From Balneolaceae bacterium (GTDB lineage Bacteria; Bacteroidota; Rhodothermia; Balneolales; Balneolaceae), in contig JAEPQE010000002.1 in NCBI GenBank assembly GCA_017640665.1, positions 186,001 through 250,000 of the forward strand: DNA of 64,000 nt, given 5' to 3'. The notes below the pieces were generated by a model. The model had not been told where the DNA came from. It was given only the letters and a program-made list of their open reading frames with translations, and searched no databases. The translations under genes were made by a program, and so were the position numbers. Positions 17,231 through 24,456 of the stretch are shown in pieces (position 1 is the stretch's first letter; the number at the start of each line of letters is the position of its first letter).

Positions 17231-17913
17231 TTAGTTCTGTCAGTCAGGAATTTCTCAACAAGTTTATCAGAAGCTTTAATCGTTTTTTTGAGCCACAGCA
17301 AAGATAATTCCCTTTGATATTCTTCGTCCAGCTGCCAGTTTAAATCTGAATTTCTGAGTCGAGTTGTAAGATCGTACAGGCAAACTGCTGCACTTACAGA
17401 GATATTGAAGCTCTCACTAAATCCGGACATAGGGATTTTAACATATCCATCGGCCTGTTCCATTGCGGTGTTACTCAATCCTTCCCTTTCTGTACCAAAG
17501 ACTAGTGCTGTTTTCTGATTAATAGGCAACTCATTTAAGTTTTGATCTTGTTCGTGAGGAGTGGTTGCAAACACTTTGTAGCCCTTTTCCCTCAGCGAAT
17601 CAAAACAGCTGGAAATATTTTCTTCTCCCGGTTGATTGTATTTGCTTAGAGTGAGCCATTGATGCGCTCCAATCGAAACCGTGCTTGCCGCATCAAATGC
17701 ATTCCGATTTTCTATAATATGTACATCCTGAATCCCAAAGCCGTCACAACTTCTAAGTACAGCATTTGCATTATGTGGCTTGTGAAGGTCTTCCAGAACA
17801 ACCGTAATATAGTTTGTCCGATTAGATAGCACTTCTTGGATAGTCTCCCAGCGCGACTCGGTAGTAAAGTCTCTCAGATATTCAATGAGTTGGCTTTGGG
17901 TGGCAGAATCCAT
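17227..17913 (-). CDS. trmH: TrmH-family tRNA/rRNA 2'-O-methyltransferase (SpoU)
   Basis: About 228 residues with the three SpoU motifs: NANAVLRSCDGFG, LVFGTEREGLS and IPMSGFSESFNISVSA. It has the C-terminal extension usual for TrmH, which makes Gm18 in tRNA; another RNA target is possible. I use ATG 17913, because the alternative start at 17937 lies inside the terminator hairpin of the upstream gene. Shares its 3' end with the convergent M28 gene. Confidence 0.92.
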   Translation of the reverse strand: MDSATQSQLIEYLRDFTTESRWETIQEVLSNRTNYITVVLEDLHKPHNANAVLRSCDGFGIQDVHIIENRNAFDAASTVSIGAHQWLTLSKYNQPGEENISSCFDSLREKGYKVFATTPHEQDQNLNELPINQKTALVFGTEREGLSNTAMEQADGYVKIPMSGFSESFNISVSAAVCLYDLTTRLRNSDLNWQLDEEYQRELSLLWLKKTIKASDKLVEKFLTDRTN

Positions 17914-17920
17914 ATTGCAT

Positions 17921-17951
17921 AAAAAAGGCTGTCCCACAAGAGACAGCCTTT
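17921..17951 (-). terminator. intrinsic terminator after the OmpR-type regulator gene
   Basis: On the minus strand, stem AAAGGCTGTC and GACAGCCTTT (17942-17951 and 17924-17933), 8-nt loop, then T-run. It separates the response regulator from trmH. Confidence 0.9.
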
Positions 17952-17968
17952 AAATAAATTATCGCTGA

Positions 17969-18640
17969 TTACTCACATCTGAAAGTAAATCCTTTCTTTC
18001 GGATTGTTTCAATGTAATCTACATCAGAGTATTCGCGTATTTTCTTTCTTAAATAACTGATATAGACGTTTATATAATTTGTTTGTGTGTCAAAGTGAAT
18101 ATCCCAAACCTTTTCAGCGAGTTCTTCCTGGGTAATAATCTTGTTCTTATTCTTCAGGAAATACACTAACAAATTGAACTCATTATTAGTAAGCTGAACC
18201 TTTTCATTATTGATCGAAAATTCTCTTTTAAGGAGATCCACTTTAAGCTCTCCACAGGTAAGAAGTTGATCTGTTGCTGATTCGGTTCTTCGCTGAATGG
18301 CTTCCATCCGAGCGATAAGTTCTTCTGTATTGAAGGGTTTTGTGAGATAATCATCAGCCCCTACTTTAAGGCATTTAACCTTCACATCCGTTTCCTGTTC
18401 TCCGGAAAGAATTAAAACAGGAGTGGTTATATTCTTGTCCCGGATACTTTTACAAACTTCATACCCATCACCATCAGGCAGCCCTAAGTCAAGAATTATC
18501 ATGTCAAATTCTCCCTCAGTAGCTGCTTTTTCGCCAGATGTAGCAGTATCTTCAGCATGTACGGAATTTCCGTTGTGCTCTAAAACAGCTTTAACCAGCG
18601 TTCTTACAGAGGGATCGTCTTCTACAACTAAAATATTCAT
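17969..18640 (-). CDS. OmpR/PhoB-family response regulator (orphan)
   Basis: 223 residues. Receiver domain 1-115 with acidic pocket VVEDDPS, phosphoacceptor Asp in IILDLGLPD (about 52) and Lys in DDYLTKPF. Winged-helix DNA-binding domain about 125-223 (EFNLLVYFLKN, INVYISYLRKKI). No kinase gene lies next to it; the nearest is the GAF kinase at 22848. It is followed by its own terminator, so it is a single-gene unit. Confidence 0.94.
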   Translation of the reverse strand: MNILVVEDDPSVRTLVKAVLEHNGNSVHAEDTATSGEKAATEGEFDMIILDLGLPDGDGYEVCKSIRDKNITTPVLILSGEQETDVKVKCLKVGADDYLTKPFNTEELIARMEAIQRRTESATDQLLTCGELKVDLLKREFSINNEKVQLTNNEFNLLVYFLKNKNKIITQEELAEKVWDIHFDTQTNYINVYISYLRKKIREYSDVDYIETIRKKGFTFRCE

Positions 18641-18776
18641 TCGCTAAATCCTAAAACATACTAAGTGAGTTGAACTAATCGTACGCATTTATTGGCTTCC
18701 AATCAATAGATTTGTTAGAAAAAACCAATAAACGTTAGAAATCCTGTTGATTGATTATTCTGGGCAATAATAGAAA

Positions 18777-19625
18777 TTAAAAATCTAAGTTCCTCAAATA
18801 ATCGTGTCCGGCCTTTAGATTCATTAAAGGAGCATCCACCCGTTCATCTTCTACAAAGTAAAATTTATAACCTGCTCTTTCCTGATTCCCCAAAACAGTT
18901 TTAATATCAACAATCCCTGTTCCAACTGTAGTTTGATTTAATTCCCGGTCCGAATCTTTCACATGAAATGAGATAAATCTTCCAGGGTATTTATTGATAA
19001 TCTCCATTGGATCATTCCCTGCTTTAACTACCCAATATAAATCTAATTGAAAACTTACCATATCAGGATCTGTCCCTTCAATCAAAATCTCCATTGGAAT
19101 CCTTCCGTCTTCTGTGGGAAAAAATTCGAAATCATGGTTATGATAGCCAAACCCAATTCCTGCTTCTTTAAATAAAACCCCAATCTCATTCAGGTTTTGT
19201 GCTATTGCATCATAATCTCCTCTCAATTCGTTCGGTATGTATGGAATGATCACGTATTCCACCCCTGCTTCTCGTGCAGCTTCGATCATCTGAGGTGCGT
19301 CTTCCGCTGTAAAATAATCACTATGAGTGGTTACCAACTCCATTCCATATTTCTCAACAGCACGTTTATATGCTGAAGGTTCCATTCCATAAAGTGTGCC
19401 ATCCGTACGCAGACCATAAGCTTCAATCTGATCAAAACCAATTTTGGCTAGTTCAGCAAGTGTGGAATCAAAGTTTTGAGAAAGTTCATTGCGAACTGAA
19501 TACACCTGCACTCCAATCTGTTTTTCATTTTCTGCGGGTGATGGTTTTTGTTCCGAACATCCAGTTGTTACAATTAATATTCCTATTAAAAAAATGAGGC
19601 TGGGCGAAACGCTCAATAATTTCAT
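18777..19625 (-). CDS. lipoprotein of the sugar phosphate isomerase/epimerase family
   Basis: 282 residues. A lipoprotein signal (hydrophobic 7-21 followed by TGC at 21-23) precedes a xylose-isomerase-like TIM barrel (IGVQVYSVRNEL, FQLDLYWVVKAG, FISFHVKDSD). The His and Asp/Glu residues for metal binding seem kept (GYHNHDFEF, HVKD). Exported members are common in Bacteroidota and are thought to act on sugars or cyclitols at the cell surface. The substrate is unknown. Confidence 0.88.
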   Translation of the reverse strand: MKLLSVSPSLIFLIGILIVTTGCSEQKPSPAENEKQIGVQVYSVRNELSQNFDSTLAELAKIGFDQIEAYGLRTDGTLYGMEPSAYKRAVEKYGMELVTTHSDYFTAEDAPQMIEAAREAGVEYVIIPYIPNELRGDYDAIAQNLNEIGVLFKEAGIGFGYHNHDFEFFPTEDGRIPMEILIEGTDPDMVSFQLDLYWVVKAGNDPMEIINKYPGRFISFHVKDSDRELNQTTVGTGIVDIKTVLGNQERAGYKFYFVEDERVDAPLMNLKAGHDYLRNLDF

Positions 19626-19732
19626 TTAAAGTACAGATGAGTTGTAGTTCTAAATAGCGGGACGAATATAATAATTCTAGCCAAAGTTGCCGAAAACATA
19701 AATTCCGTGATTGGGTTTTGAAGTGAATCCTC

Positions 19733-19752
19733 TTACTTTCTGATTAAAGTAA
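19733..19752. promoter_or_regulatory. inverted repeat in the bioB promoter region
   Basis: TTACTTT (19733-19739) and AAAGTAA (19746-19752), 6-nt spacer, lie just before a near-consensus -7 box TAATTTCG (19759-19766). The position suits an operator. It does not match the BirA or BioR operators I know. Confidence 0.35.
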
Positions 19753-19771
19753 TTAATCTAATTTCGAATAC

Positions 19772-20764
19772 ATGAGCGTTGTTAAGCATACCTGGACCGA
19801 AGAAGAAATCACAGAAATCTACAACACTCCCTTGATGGAGTTGATATACAAAGCTCAAACCGTACACAGAGAGTTTCATGAAACAGGAGAAGTTCAGGTT
19901 TGCACTCTCCTTTCCATTAAAACCGGAGGATGCTCTGAGGATTGCTCCTACTGCCCTCAGTCGGCTCGATATAATACAGGCGTAAATAACGAGAAGTTGA
20001 TGCCTAAGGAGATGATTCTGGCTGCAGCTGAACGAGCCAAAGAAGCCGGAAGTACTCGTTTTTGTATGGGAGCCGCTTGGAGAAGCGCTCGCCAAAATAA
20101 AGATTTTGATGAAGTACTGGATGTAGTCTCAGGTGTAGCTGATTTAGGACTGGAAGTCTGTGCCACGTTAGGTATGCTTAACGACGATCAGGCAGCCAAG
20201 TTAAAAGAAGCCGGACTGTACGCCTACAATCACAACTTGGACAGCAGCGAAGATTTTTATAAAAAGATTATCACTACTCGTACTTATGATGATCGCTTAG
20301 ATACCATCAAAAAAGTTCAGGATAACAACATTTCTGTTTGTTCCGGTGGTATTATCGGAATGGGCGAAACTCACGAAGATAGAATCGGCCTCCTCTATAC
20401 CCTTTCCAATTTAGATCCACACCCGGAATCCGTACCTGTAAATGCATTAATTGCAGTTGAAGGAACTCCAATGGAAGGACAGCCCAAAGTGCCAAGCTGG
20501 GAAATGGCTCGTATGATTGCTACCGCAAGAATCCTTATGCCGGAATCAATGGTTCGTCTTTCAGCCGGGCGAGTACGCATGAACTTTGAAGAACAAGCAC
20601 TTTGCTTTATGGCCGGAGCTAACTCTATCTTTACCGGCGAGAAGCTTCTCACAACCGACAACAATGCTTTAGATGAAGACATGCACATGTTTGAGCTATT
20701 CGGACTTAAAGCCCGCCCTGCCTACAAAAACGCCAAGCCGGAGCATGTACCAGAGGTGGTTTGA
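19772..20764 (+). CDS. bioB: biotin synthase
   Basis: 330 residues. The radical-SAM cluster motif CSEDCSYCPQ is followed by the BioB-specific sequence YNTGVNNEKLM. Further BioB signatures are YAYNHNLDSSEDFY, GIIGMGETHEDR and, near the end, AGANSIFTGEKLLT. It inserts sulfur into dethiobiotin. No other bio genes lie nearby. The stop codon overlaps the TTG start of an AbiC-like gene by 4 bp. Confidence 0.97.
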   Translation: MSVVKHTWTEEEITEIYNTPLMELIYKAQTVHREFHETGEVQVCTLLSIKTGGCSEDCSYCPQSARYNTGVNNEKLMPKEMILAAAERAKEAGSTRFCMGAAWRSARQNKDFDEVLDVVSGVADLGLEVCATLGMLNDDQAAKLKEAGLYAYNHNLDSSEDFYKKIITTRTYDDRLDTIKKVQDNNISVCSGGIIGMGETHEDRIGLLYTLSNLDPHPESVPVNALIAVEGTPMEGQPKVPSWEMARMIATARILMPESMVRLSAGRVRMNFEEQALCFMAGANSIFTGEKLLTTDNNALDEDMHMFELFGLKARPAYKNAKPEHVPEVV

Positions 20765-21585
20765 TAAGTAATTACTTTGATAAAAACCTAGTCGCAGTTT
20801 TTCTGACTTTATCAATTACTATTCTTTTAGTCGTAATAGGATTTTATATACTTTATTTCCACAATTTTGAGATCACTTCGCAAAACGAAGATTGGGGAAA
20901 TTTTGGAAGCTTTGTTGGTGGTGTAGCAGGTGCTTTATTTTCTTTTCTTACGATCCTACTCCTAGTTGTTACTTTTAAAAAACAGAATGAATCTTTTAAA
21001 CAGTCTCAGTTTGAAAGTTCTTTTTTTGAAATGTTACGTTTAAACCGAAATTTAATAGAAAAGATCGAATATAAAGACCCTCAAGAACGAATCAATAGGA
21101 AAGGACTTATTTACATAGATTATCTAAGTGAGCAATTAAATCAATTTTTTAGCACTAATCATATTAGTGATAACTCTAGAAGACAAATAATTAGTGGTAA
21201 ATTTCAAAAAAAGGATTTGCAGCAGCATCTACAAGATGAAGTAAATAGCATTTACAAATCCTTTTATAAAGGAAAAGAATCAATTTTGGGACATTATTTT
21301 CGATCACTTTACCACATACTCAAATTTGTTGAAGAATCTGAGATTTCTAATAAGGAGAAGTACAGCTCTTTTGTTCAAGCTTTTTTAACTGATTCAGAAC
21401 TTCATATTCTTTTCTATAATGGAATTAGTGATTTTGGAATTGATAAGTTTCACAACCTAATTGATAAGTTTTCTCTACTTGAAAATATTAAATCGAAAGG
21501 TGAATATTTTGATATTCAGTTTGAAAACTTATATCCCAAAACTTTTCCAAAATATGAAAAGAAGCGAGATAAGTATTCTTCTTGA
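20761..21585 (+). CDS. AbiC-like putative phage abortive-infection membrane protein
   Basis: 274 residues from TTG 20761 (next Met is well inside the conserved part). Two N-terminal membrane helices (about 9-30 and 48-72) flank NEDWGNFGSFVGG. Then comes KKQNESFKQSQFESSFFEML, the pattern of the putative phage abortive infection family. The rest is a helical cytosolic domain with no catalytic motif I recognise. The DNA is visibly AT-rich. The TTGA overlap with bioB suggests translational coupling to a housekeeping gene, an unusual setting for a defence gene. Family call is from pattern memory only. Confidence 0.7.
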   Translation: MISNYFDKNLVAVFLTLSITILLVVIGFYILYFHNFEITSQNEDWGNFGSFVGGVAGALFSFLTILLLVVTFKKQNESFKQSQFESSFFEMLRLNRNLIEKIEYKDPQERINRKGLIYIDYLSEQLNQFFSTNHISDNSRRQIISGKFQKKDLQQHLQDEVNSIYKSFYKGKESILGHYFRSLYHILKFVEESEISNKEKYSSFVQAFLTDSELHILFYNGISDFGIDKFHNLIDKFSLLENIKSKGEYFDIQFENLYPKTFPKYEKKRDKYSS

Positions 21586-21682
21586 TATTTCCACTTTCTA
21601 TCAATTTCAGTGTCCTACCACCTCTGAGAAAAGAACTATCTAATTAAATACTACTCAATCATTTAACACCTCCATTTAAATA

Positions 21683-21724
21683 CGAACCACCAACCTCACG
21701 ATTATGAGTCGTGCGCTCTAAACC
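21683..21724 (-). pseudogene. tRNA-Met(CAU)-like remnant
   Basis: Read on the minus strand, the sequence gives a D-arm end GGTTTAGAGCG, a perfect 5-bp anticodon stem CACGA/TCGTG around loop CTCATAA (anticodon CAU), a variable stretch AGGTT and the T-stem start GGTGGTTCG. Similarity then stops: no 3' half of the T-arm or acceptor stem follows. It is a fragment, not a working tRNA, and could be the scar of an integration or recombination event. Confidence 0.65.
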
Positions 21725-21725
21725 C

Positions 21726-21807
21726 ATCTCTGGTGCAAGCATCCACTTGTGCACACAAAGAACTTTTCATTTAAACCACTCTTCAGATTCTCACTTCCTT
21801 CGAAATG
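21726..21807. repeat. hairpin-bearing intergenic repeat, copy 1
   Basis: Begins TCTCTGGTGCAAGCATCC with a small GTGCAAG/CTTGTGCAC hairpin and ends near TTCGAAAT. A diverged second copy with the same order of blocks is at 24178-24278, and both are followed by a GTCATCCTGA palindrome. Confidence 0.6.
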
Positions 21808-21818
21808 TCAATCTCCTC

Positions 21819-21945
21819 GTCATCCTGAATACTGAATCGAGTTCAGCACAGGCTCGTTTCAGGATCTGTGGAGTAACCGTATTTTATCATTTACCTCAGA
21901 CCAAAGTACCAATCCCTACAGATGCTGAAATAAATTCAGCATGAC
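21819..21945. repeat. GTCATCCTGA palindrome family, longer variant
   Basis: Starts GTCATCCTGAATACTGAA and closes with TTCAGCATGAC on the same strand, with an internal TTCAG...CTGAA pairing. Related by its ends to the copies at 1121, 8620 and 24290. Confidence 0.55.
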
Positions 21946-21957
21946 AACCATTTTGAA

Positions 21958-22104
21958 CTGTCTCCCTTTGGAGGGAGACCGAGTCCAAACTTGTTTTGGG
22001 CTCAGAGGGAGGACAGTAACGGCAAAGAATAACCTATTCGCCTCCATCTTCTCCCTAATCAGCACAAAAGTGTACTGATCTATCCCTCTCCAAAAAGGGG
22101 ACAG
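21958..22104 (+). repeat. CTGTCTCCCTTT repeat, copy A
   Basis: Starts CTGTCTCCCTTTGGAGGGAG, has GAGGGAGGACAGT in the middle and ends TCCAAAAAGGGGACAG. Copy B with the same landmarks and orientation is at 22588-22731, on the other side of the DUF6868 gene. Confidence 0.75.
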
Positions 22105-22213
22105 GCTTAGTTGTCTGCTTTCGAATACAAACAAATTTTTAATAGCTCTCTTCATTCATCCTTCATACATCTTTTGTAAGTAGAAGTAATCTCTAACAAC
22201 TCAGGAGGTCCCA

Positions 22214-22462
22214 ATGACTTATGAAACGTTGTTTGATTTTTTACTTTGGAATACTGTATTCAATATTATTGTACTAGCATGGTGGTCAGTCTGGCTAATG
22301 ACTGGTGGTGATTTTGTATACAATATGCATTCCAGATGGTTTGAAATGTCGAGGGAAGACTTTAATAAGCTCCATTACTTTGGACTGGCATTCTATAAAC
22401 TAATGATCATTCTTTTTAATGTTGTCCCGCTACTGGTACTCTGGAAAATGGACGGATTTTAG
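22214..22462 (+). CDS. DUF6868-family small membrane protein
   Basis: 82 residues with two membrane helices (about 12-32 and 58-78) and the conserved middle HSRWFEMSREDFNKLHYFG. An unusually good ribosome binding site AGGAGGT lies 6 bp before the ATG. The family is widespread in bacteria but has no known function. The gene stands alone, bracketed by two copies of a 145-bp repeat. Confidence 0.82.
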   Translation: MTYETLFDFLLWNTVFNIIVLAWWSVWLMTGGDFVYNMHSRWFEMSREDFNKLHYFGLAFYKLMIILFNVVPLLVLWKMDGF

Positions 22463-22587
22463 GTTTTCGGTGTTATTAATTTGATCACGATTTATAGAAA
22501 CACTAGCTCTTAACTTAATTATCTATTTGATCAACAAAATACTCCTATCAGATCCCGGATCAAGTCCGGGATGACTACCAAGTTTAC

Positions 22588-22731
22588 CTGTCTCCCTTTA
22601 GAGGGAGACAGAAATCACGCTTGCGGGATTTCAGAGGGAGGACAGTCTAGGATATGACAAACTAGCCCTCACTGTCCTCTCCCTGACTTGCTCAATATTC
22701 GCAAGTCTGTCCCCTCTCCAAAGAGGGACAG
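22588..22731 (+). repeat. CTGTCTCCCTTT repeat, copy B
   Basis: Starts with the perfect hairpin CTGTCTCCCT/AGGGAGACAG, contains GAGGGAGGACAGT and ends CCAAAGAGGGACAG. Direct-orientation partner of 21958-22104. Confidence 0.75.
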
Positions 22732-22803
22732 TTTCCTTGTTCAAAATCAATTCCCTAATAGTTAAGAATTATTAAGCCTTCCTGAGAAGTTCAGGAATTC
22801 TGC

Positions 22804-22811
22804 TATATTTG
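22804..22811 (+). promoter_or_regulatory. -7 box TATATTTG before the GAF histidine kinase gene
   Basis: A perfect match to TAnnTTTG. It covers the TTG at 22809 that could otherwise be read as a start, which is why I place the gene start at ATG 22848. Confidence 0.6.
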
Positions 22812-22847
22812 CCCTGGTTACAGAAAAATAAAGGGTACGGGACTTTA

Positions 22848-24077
22848 ATGACTTCAGAAATTGATCCTAAGCAGGAGTTTGAACGGGTACTTAAACTTGC
22901 GGAATACGATATCGATTATTCAACCGATCATCCTATCCTCAATGACTTATCTAAACTCGCAGCCCATGTAGCTGGTATGCCTATTTCGCAGATAAATCTG
23001 CTTGGTCCGAATACCCAATGGACGCTTTCGAGTTTTGGGATTGATATTCAGCAGATGCCCAGAAATGAATCGATTTGTCAATTCACAATCCTCGAAACTG
23101 AATTCTTCGAAGCGAACGGGTTAGACTCTGATCAGCGTTTTAAGAATAGAGATTACGTTAAAGGTGATTTGCAACTGAAATATTATTTTGGTGTTCCTAT
23201 TACCACCAAAGACGGTCACAATATTGGAAGCATATGTGTCATGGATAATAAGCTGAATAAATTTCCATCTGAGAAAATCGAAATGCTTTCTATTATTGGA
23301 AATAATGTCCTCACAATTCTCGATCAGATTAAGTCAATGAAAGAGCTTAAACAGGAAATCGAAGAAATGGAAGAAAGCTCAAAAAAACTCACTCATGATA
23401 TCAGAGGACCTATCAATGGAATTATTGGACTTGCACGAATAGCTGATGAGCAAATTAAAGAGGGTAATTTTGAAGATATAGCTAGTATTAATGAAATGAT
23501 TCATAAAAGCAGCTCTTCCCTGATTGACCTGGCAGAAGAAATCCTGGGTACACATAAACAGGATATTAATGCCAATCCGATCCTTAAATACATCACATTA
23601 AAAGATCTTCAGAATAAGCTTCAGACACTTTTTGACCCACAGGCTGAATCAAAGAATTTGAAATTTGAAGTTCGATGTGGATTAGAACACCGAGATCTGA
23701 AATTTTCAAAGCAGCACCTCCTCCAGATCATTGGAAACCTTATTACTAACGCAGTTAAATTCACTCCGGAAGAAGGAACGGTGAAAGTTAATCTTGATAT
23801 TGAGACCAATGAATTTGGGGCTCAGCTTAAAATTAGTATTCAGGATACCGGTATAGGAATGCTTGAAGAGCAAGTTTCCAATCTTGTGAAAAAAGAAGAC
23901 GCTATTTCATCAATTGGCACCAATAAGGAACGGGGATTTGGGTTTGGCTTTCAACTTGCAAAGCGACTTATCCAATCCCTTAATGGAACTCTTGAAATTA
24001 ATTCTGAACGTGGAGTTGGAACAACAATTAATGTTTCTCTTCATGTTGCGTCTGAATTATCTGTACTAGCTACATAG
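22848..24077 (+). CDS. GAF-domain sensor histidine kinase (cytosolic)
   Basis: About 409 residues. A GAF domain (about 10-155) of the phytochrome-related type (GPNTQWTLSSFGI, YYFGVPITTKDGHNIGSICVMD) is followed by a short coiled coil, a HisKA-like dimerisation helix with the phosphoacceptor His in KLTHDIRGPINGI, and an ATPase domain with N box GNLITNAVKF, G1 DTGIGM and G2 GFGFGFQLAKRLI. No membrane helix, so the signal is internal. No response regulator is adjacent; the orphan OmpR-type regulator at 17969 is one possible partner. Confidence 0.93.
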   Translation: MTSEIDPKQEFERVLKLAEYDIDYSTDHPILNDLSKLAAHVAGMPISQINLLGPNTQWTLSSFGIDIQQMPRNESICQFTILETEFFEANGLDSDQRFKNRDYVKGDLQLKYYFGVPITTKDGHNIGSICVMDNKLNKFPSEKIEMLSIIGNNVLTILDQIKSMKELKQEIEEMEESSKKLTHDIRGPINGIIGLARIADEQIKEGNFEDIASINEMIHKSSSSLIDLAEEILGTHKQDINANPILKYITLKDLQNKLQTLFDPQAESKNLKFEVRCGLEHRDLKFSKQHLLQIIGNLITNAVKFTPEEGTVKVNLDIETNEFGAQLKISIQDTGIGMLEEQVSNLVKKEDAISSIGTNKERGFGFGFQLAKRLIQSLNGTLEINSERGVGTTINVSLHVASELSVLAT

Positions 24078-24140
24078 CTTTGTTGTCCTGAACCTCGTGA
24101 TGAACTAGATTCAGTATTCAGGGTGACCAAGAATCTTATT

Positions 24141-24177
24141 CTAATTGAATAATTCTTAATTCAATTACTTAACCACC
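24141..24177. repeat. 37-bp exact direct repeat, copy 1 (duplicated korB 3' end)
   Basis: Identical to 24420-24456, which contains the last codons and stop of korB plus a small AATTGAAT/ATTCAATT hairpin. The two copies bracket 242 bp of repeat sequence. Confidence 0.85.
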
Positions 24178-24278
24178 ACTCTAGCGCAAGCCTCCGCTTG
24201 TGCATTTAGAAATCCCTCCTTCAAATCACTCATTAGATTTCTCACTCCGCCTGCCTACCGTCAGACAGGTTCGAAATA
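24178..24278. repeat. hairpin-bearing intergenic repeat, copy 2
   Basis: Same order of blocks as 21726-21807: a GCGCAAGC/GCTTGTGC hairpin, a TTCAAATCACTC block, AGATTTCTCACT and TTCGAAAT. Confidence 0.6.
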
Positions 24279-24289
24279 ACAAATCCTAC

Positions 24290-24403
24290 GTCATCCTGAG
24301 CGAAAGCGAAGGAACTCATCGGGTATCAATTTCTACCCTTCTTATCTCCTCATCCTTATTATTATTATCCGAAAAGATCCTTCGGAGGTATCCTCAGGAT
24401 GAC
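24290..24403. repeat. dispersed GTCATCCTGAG palindrome, copy 3
   Basis: Arms GTCATCCTGAGCGAAAGCGAAGG and GATCCTTCGG..CCTCAGGATGAC around about 65 nt, in the opposite arm order from copy 1. Lies downstream of korB. Confidence 0.75.
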
Positions 24404-24419
24404 CAAGTATTTTTAATTG

Positions 24420-24456
24420 CTAATTGAATAATTCTTAATTCAATTACTTAACCACC
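24420..24456. repeat. 37-bp exact direct repeat, copy 2 (at korB stop)
   Basis: Partner of 24141-24177; overlaps the last codons of korB. Confidence 0.85.

Larger units (their letters stand above)
21586..22213. other. repeat-rich intergenic region after the AbiC-like gene
   Basis: A 628-bp gap without a convincing gene. It holds, in order, a tRNA-Met-like fragment (21683-21724), a hairpin-bearing repeat (21726-21807), a member of the GTCATCCTGA palindrome family (21819-21945) and a 147-bp repeat (21958-22104). The final part holds the leader and strong ribosome binding site of the DUF6868 gene. Confidence 0.7.
22463..22847. other. intergenic region with repeats and a kinase promoter
   Basis: 385 bp without a gene. 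It holds a CCCGGAT/ATCCGGG hairpin (22551-22575), repeat copy B (22588-22731) and the promoter of the downstream histidine kinase. Confidence 0.65.
24078..24443. other. repeat-filled gap between kinase gene and korB
   Basis: 366 bp without a gene: a short GTCCTGAAC...TTCAGGGTGAC palindrome (24085-24126), a 37-bp sequence (24141-24177) repeated exactly at 24420-24456, the second hairpin-bearing repeat (24178-24278) and a long GTCATCCTGAG palindrome (24290-24403). Confidence 0.7.

Noticed and set aside
17914-17937. Longer trmH start at 17937
   Set aside because: It would put the start codon inside the intrinsic terminator of the upstream regulator gene.
21683-21724. Functional tRNA gene
   Set aside because: No acceptor stem and no complete T-arm.
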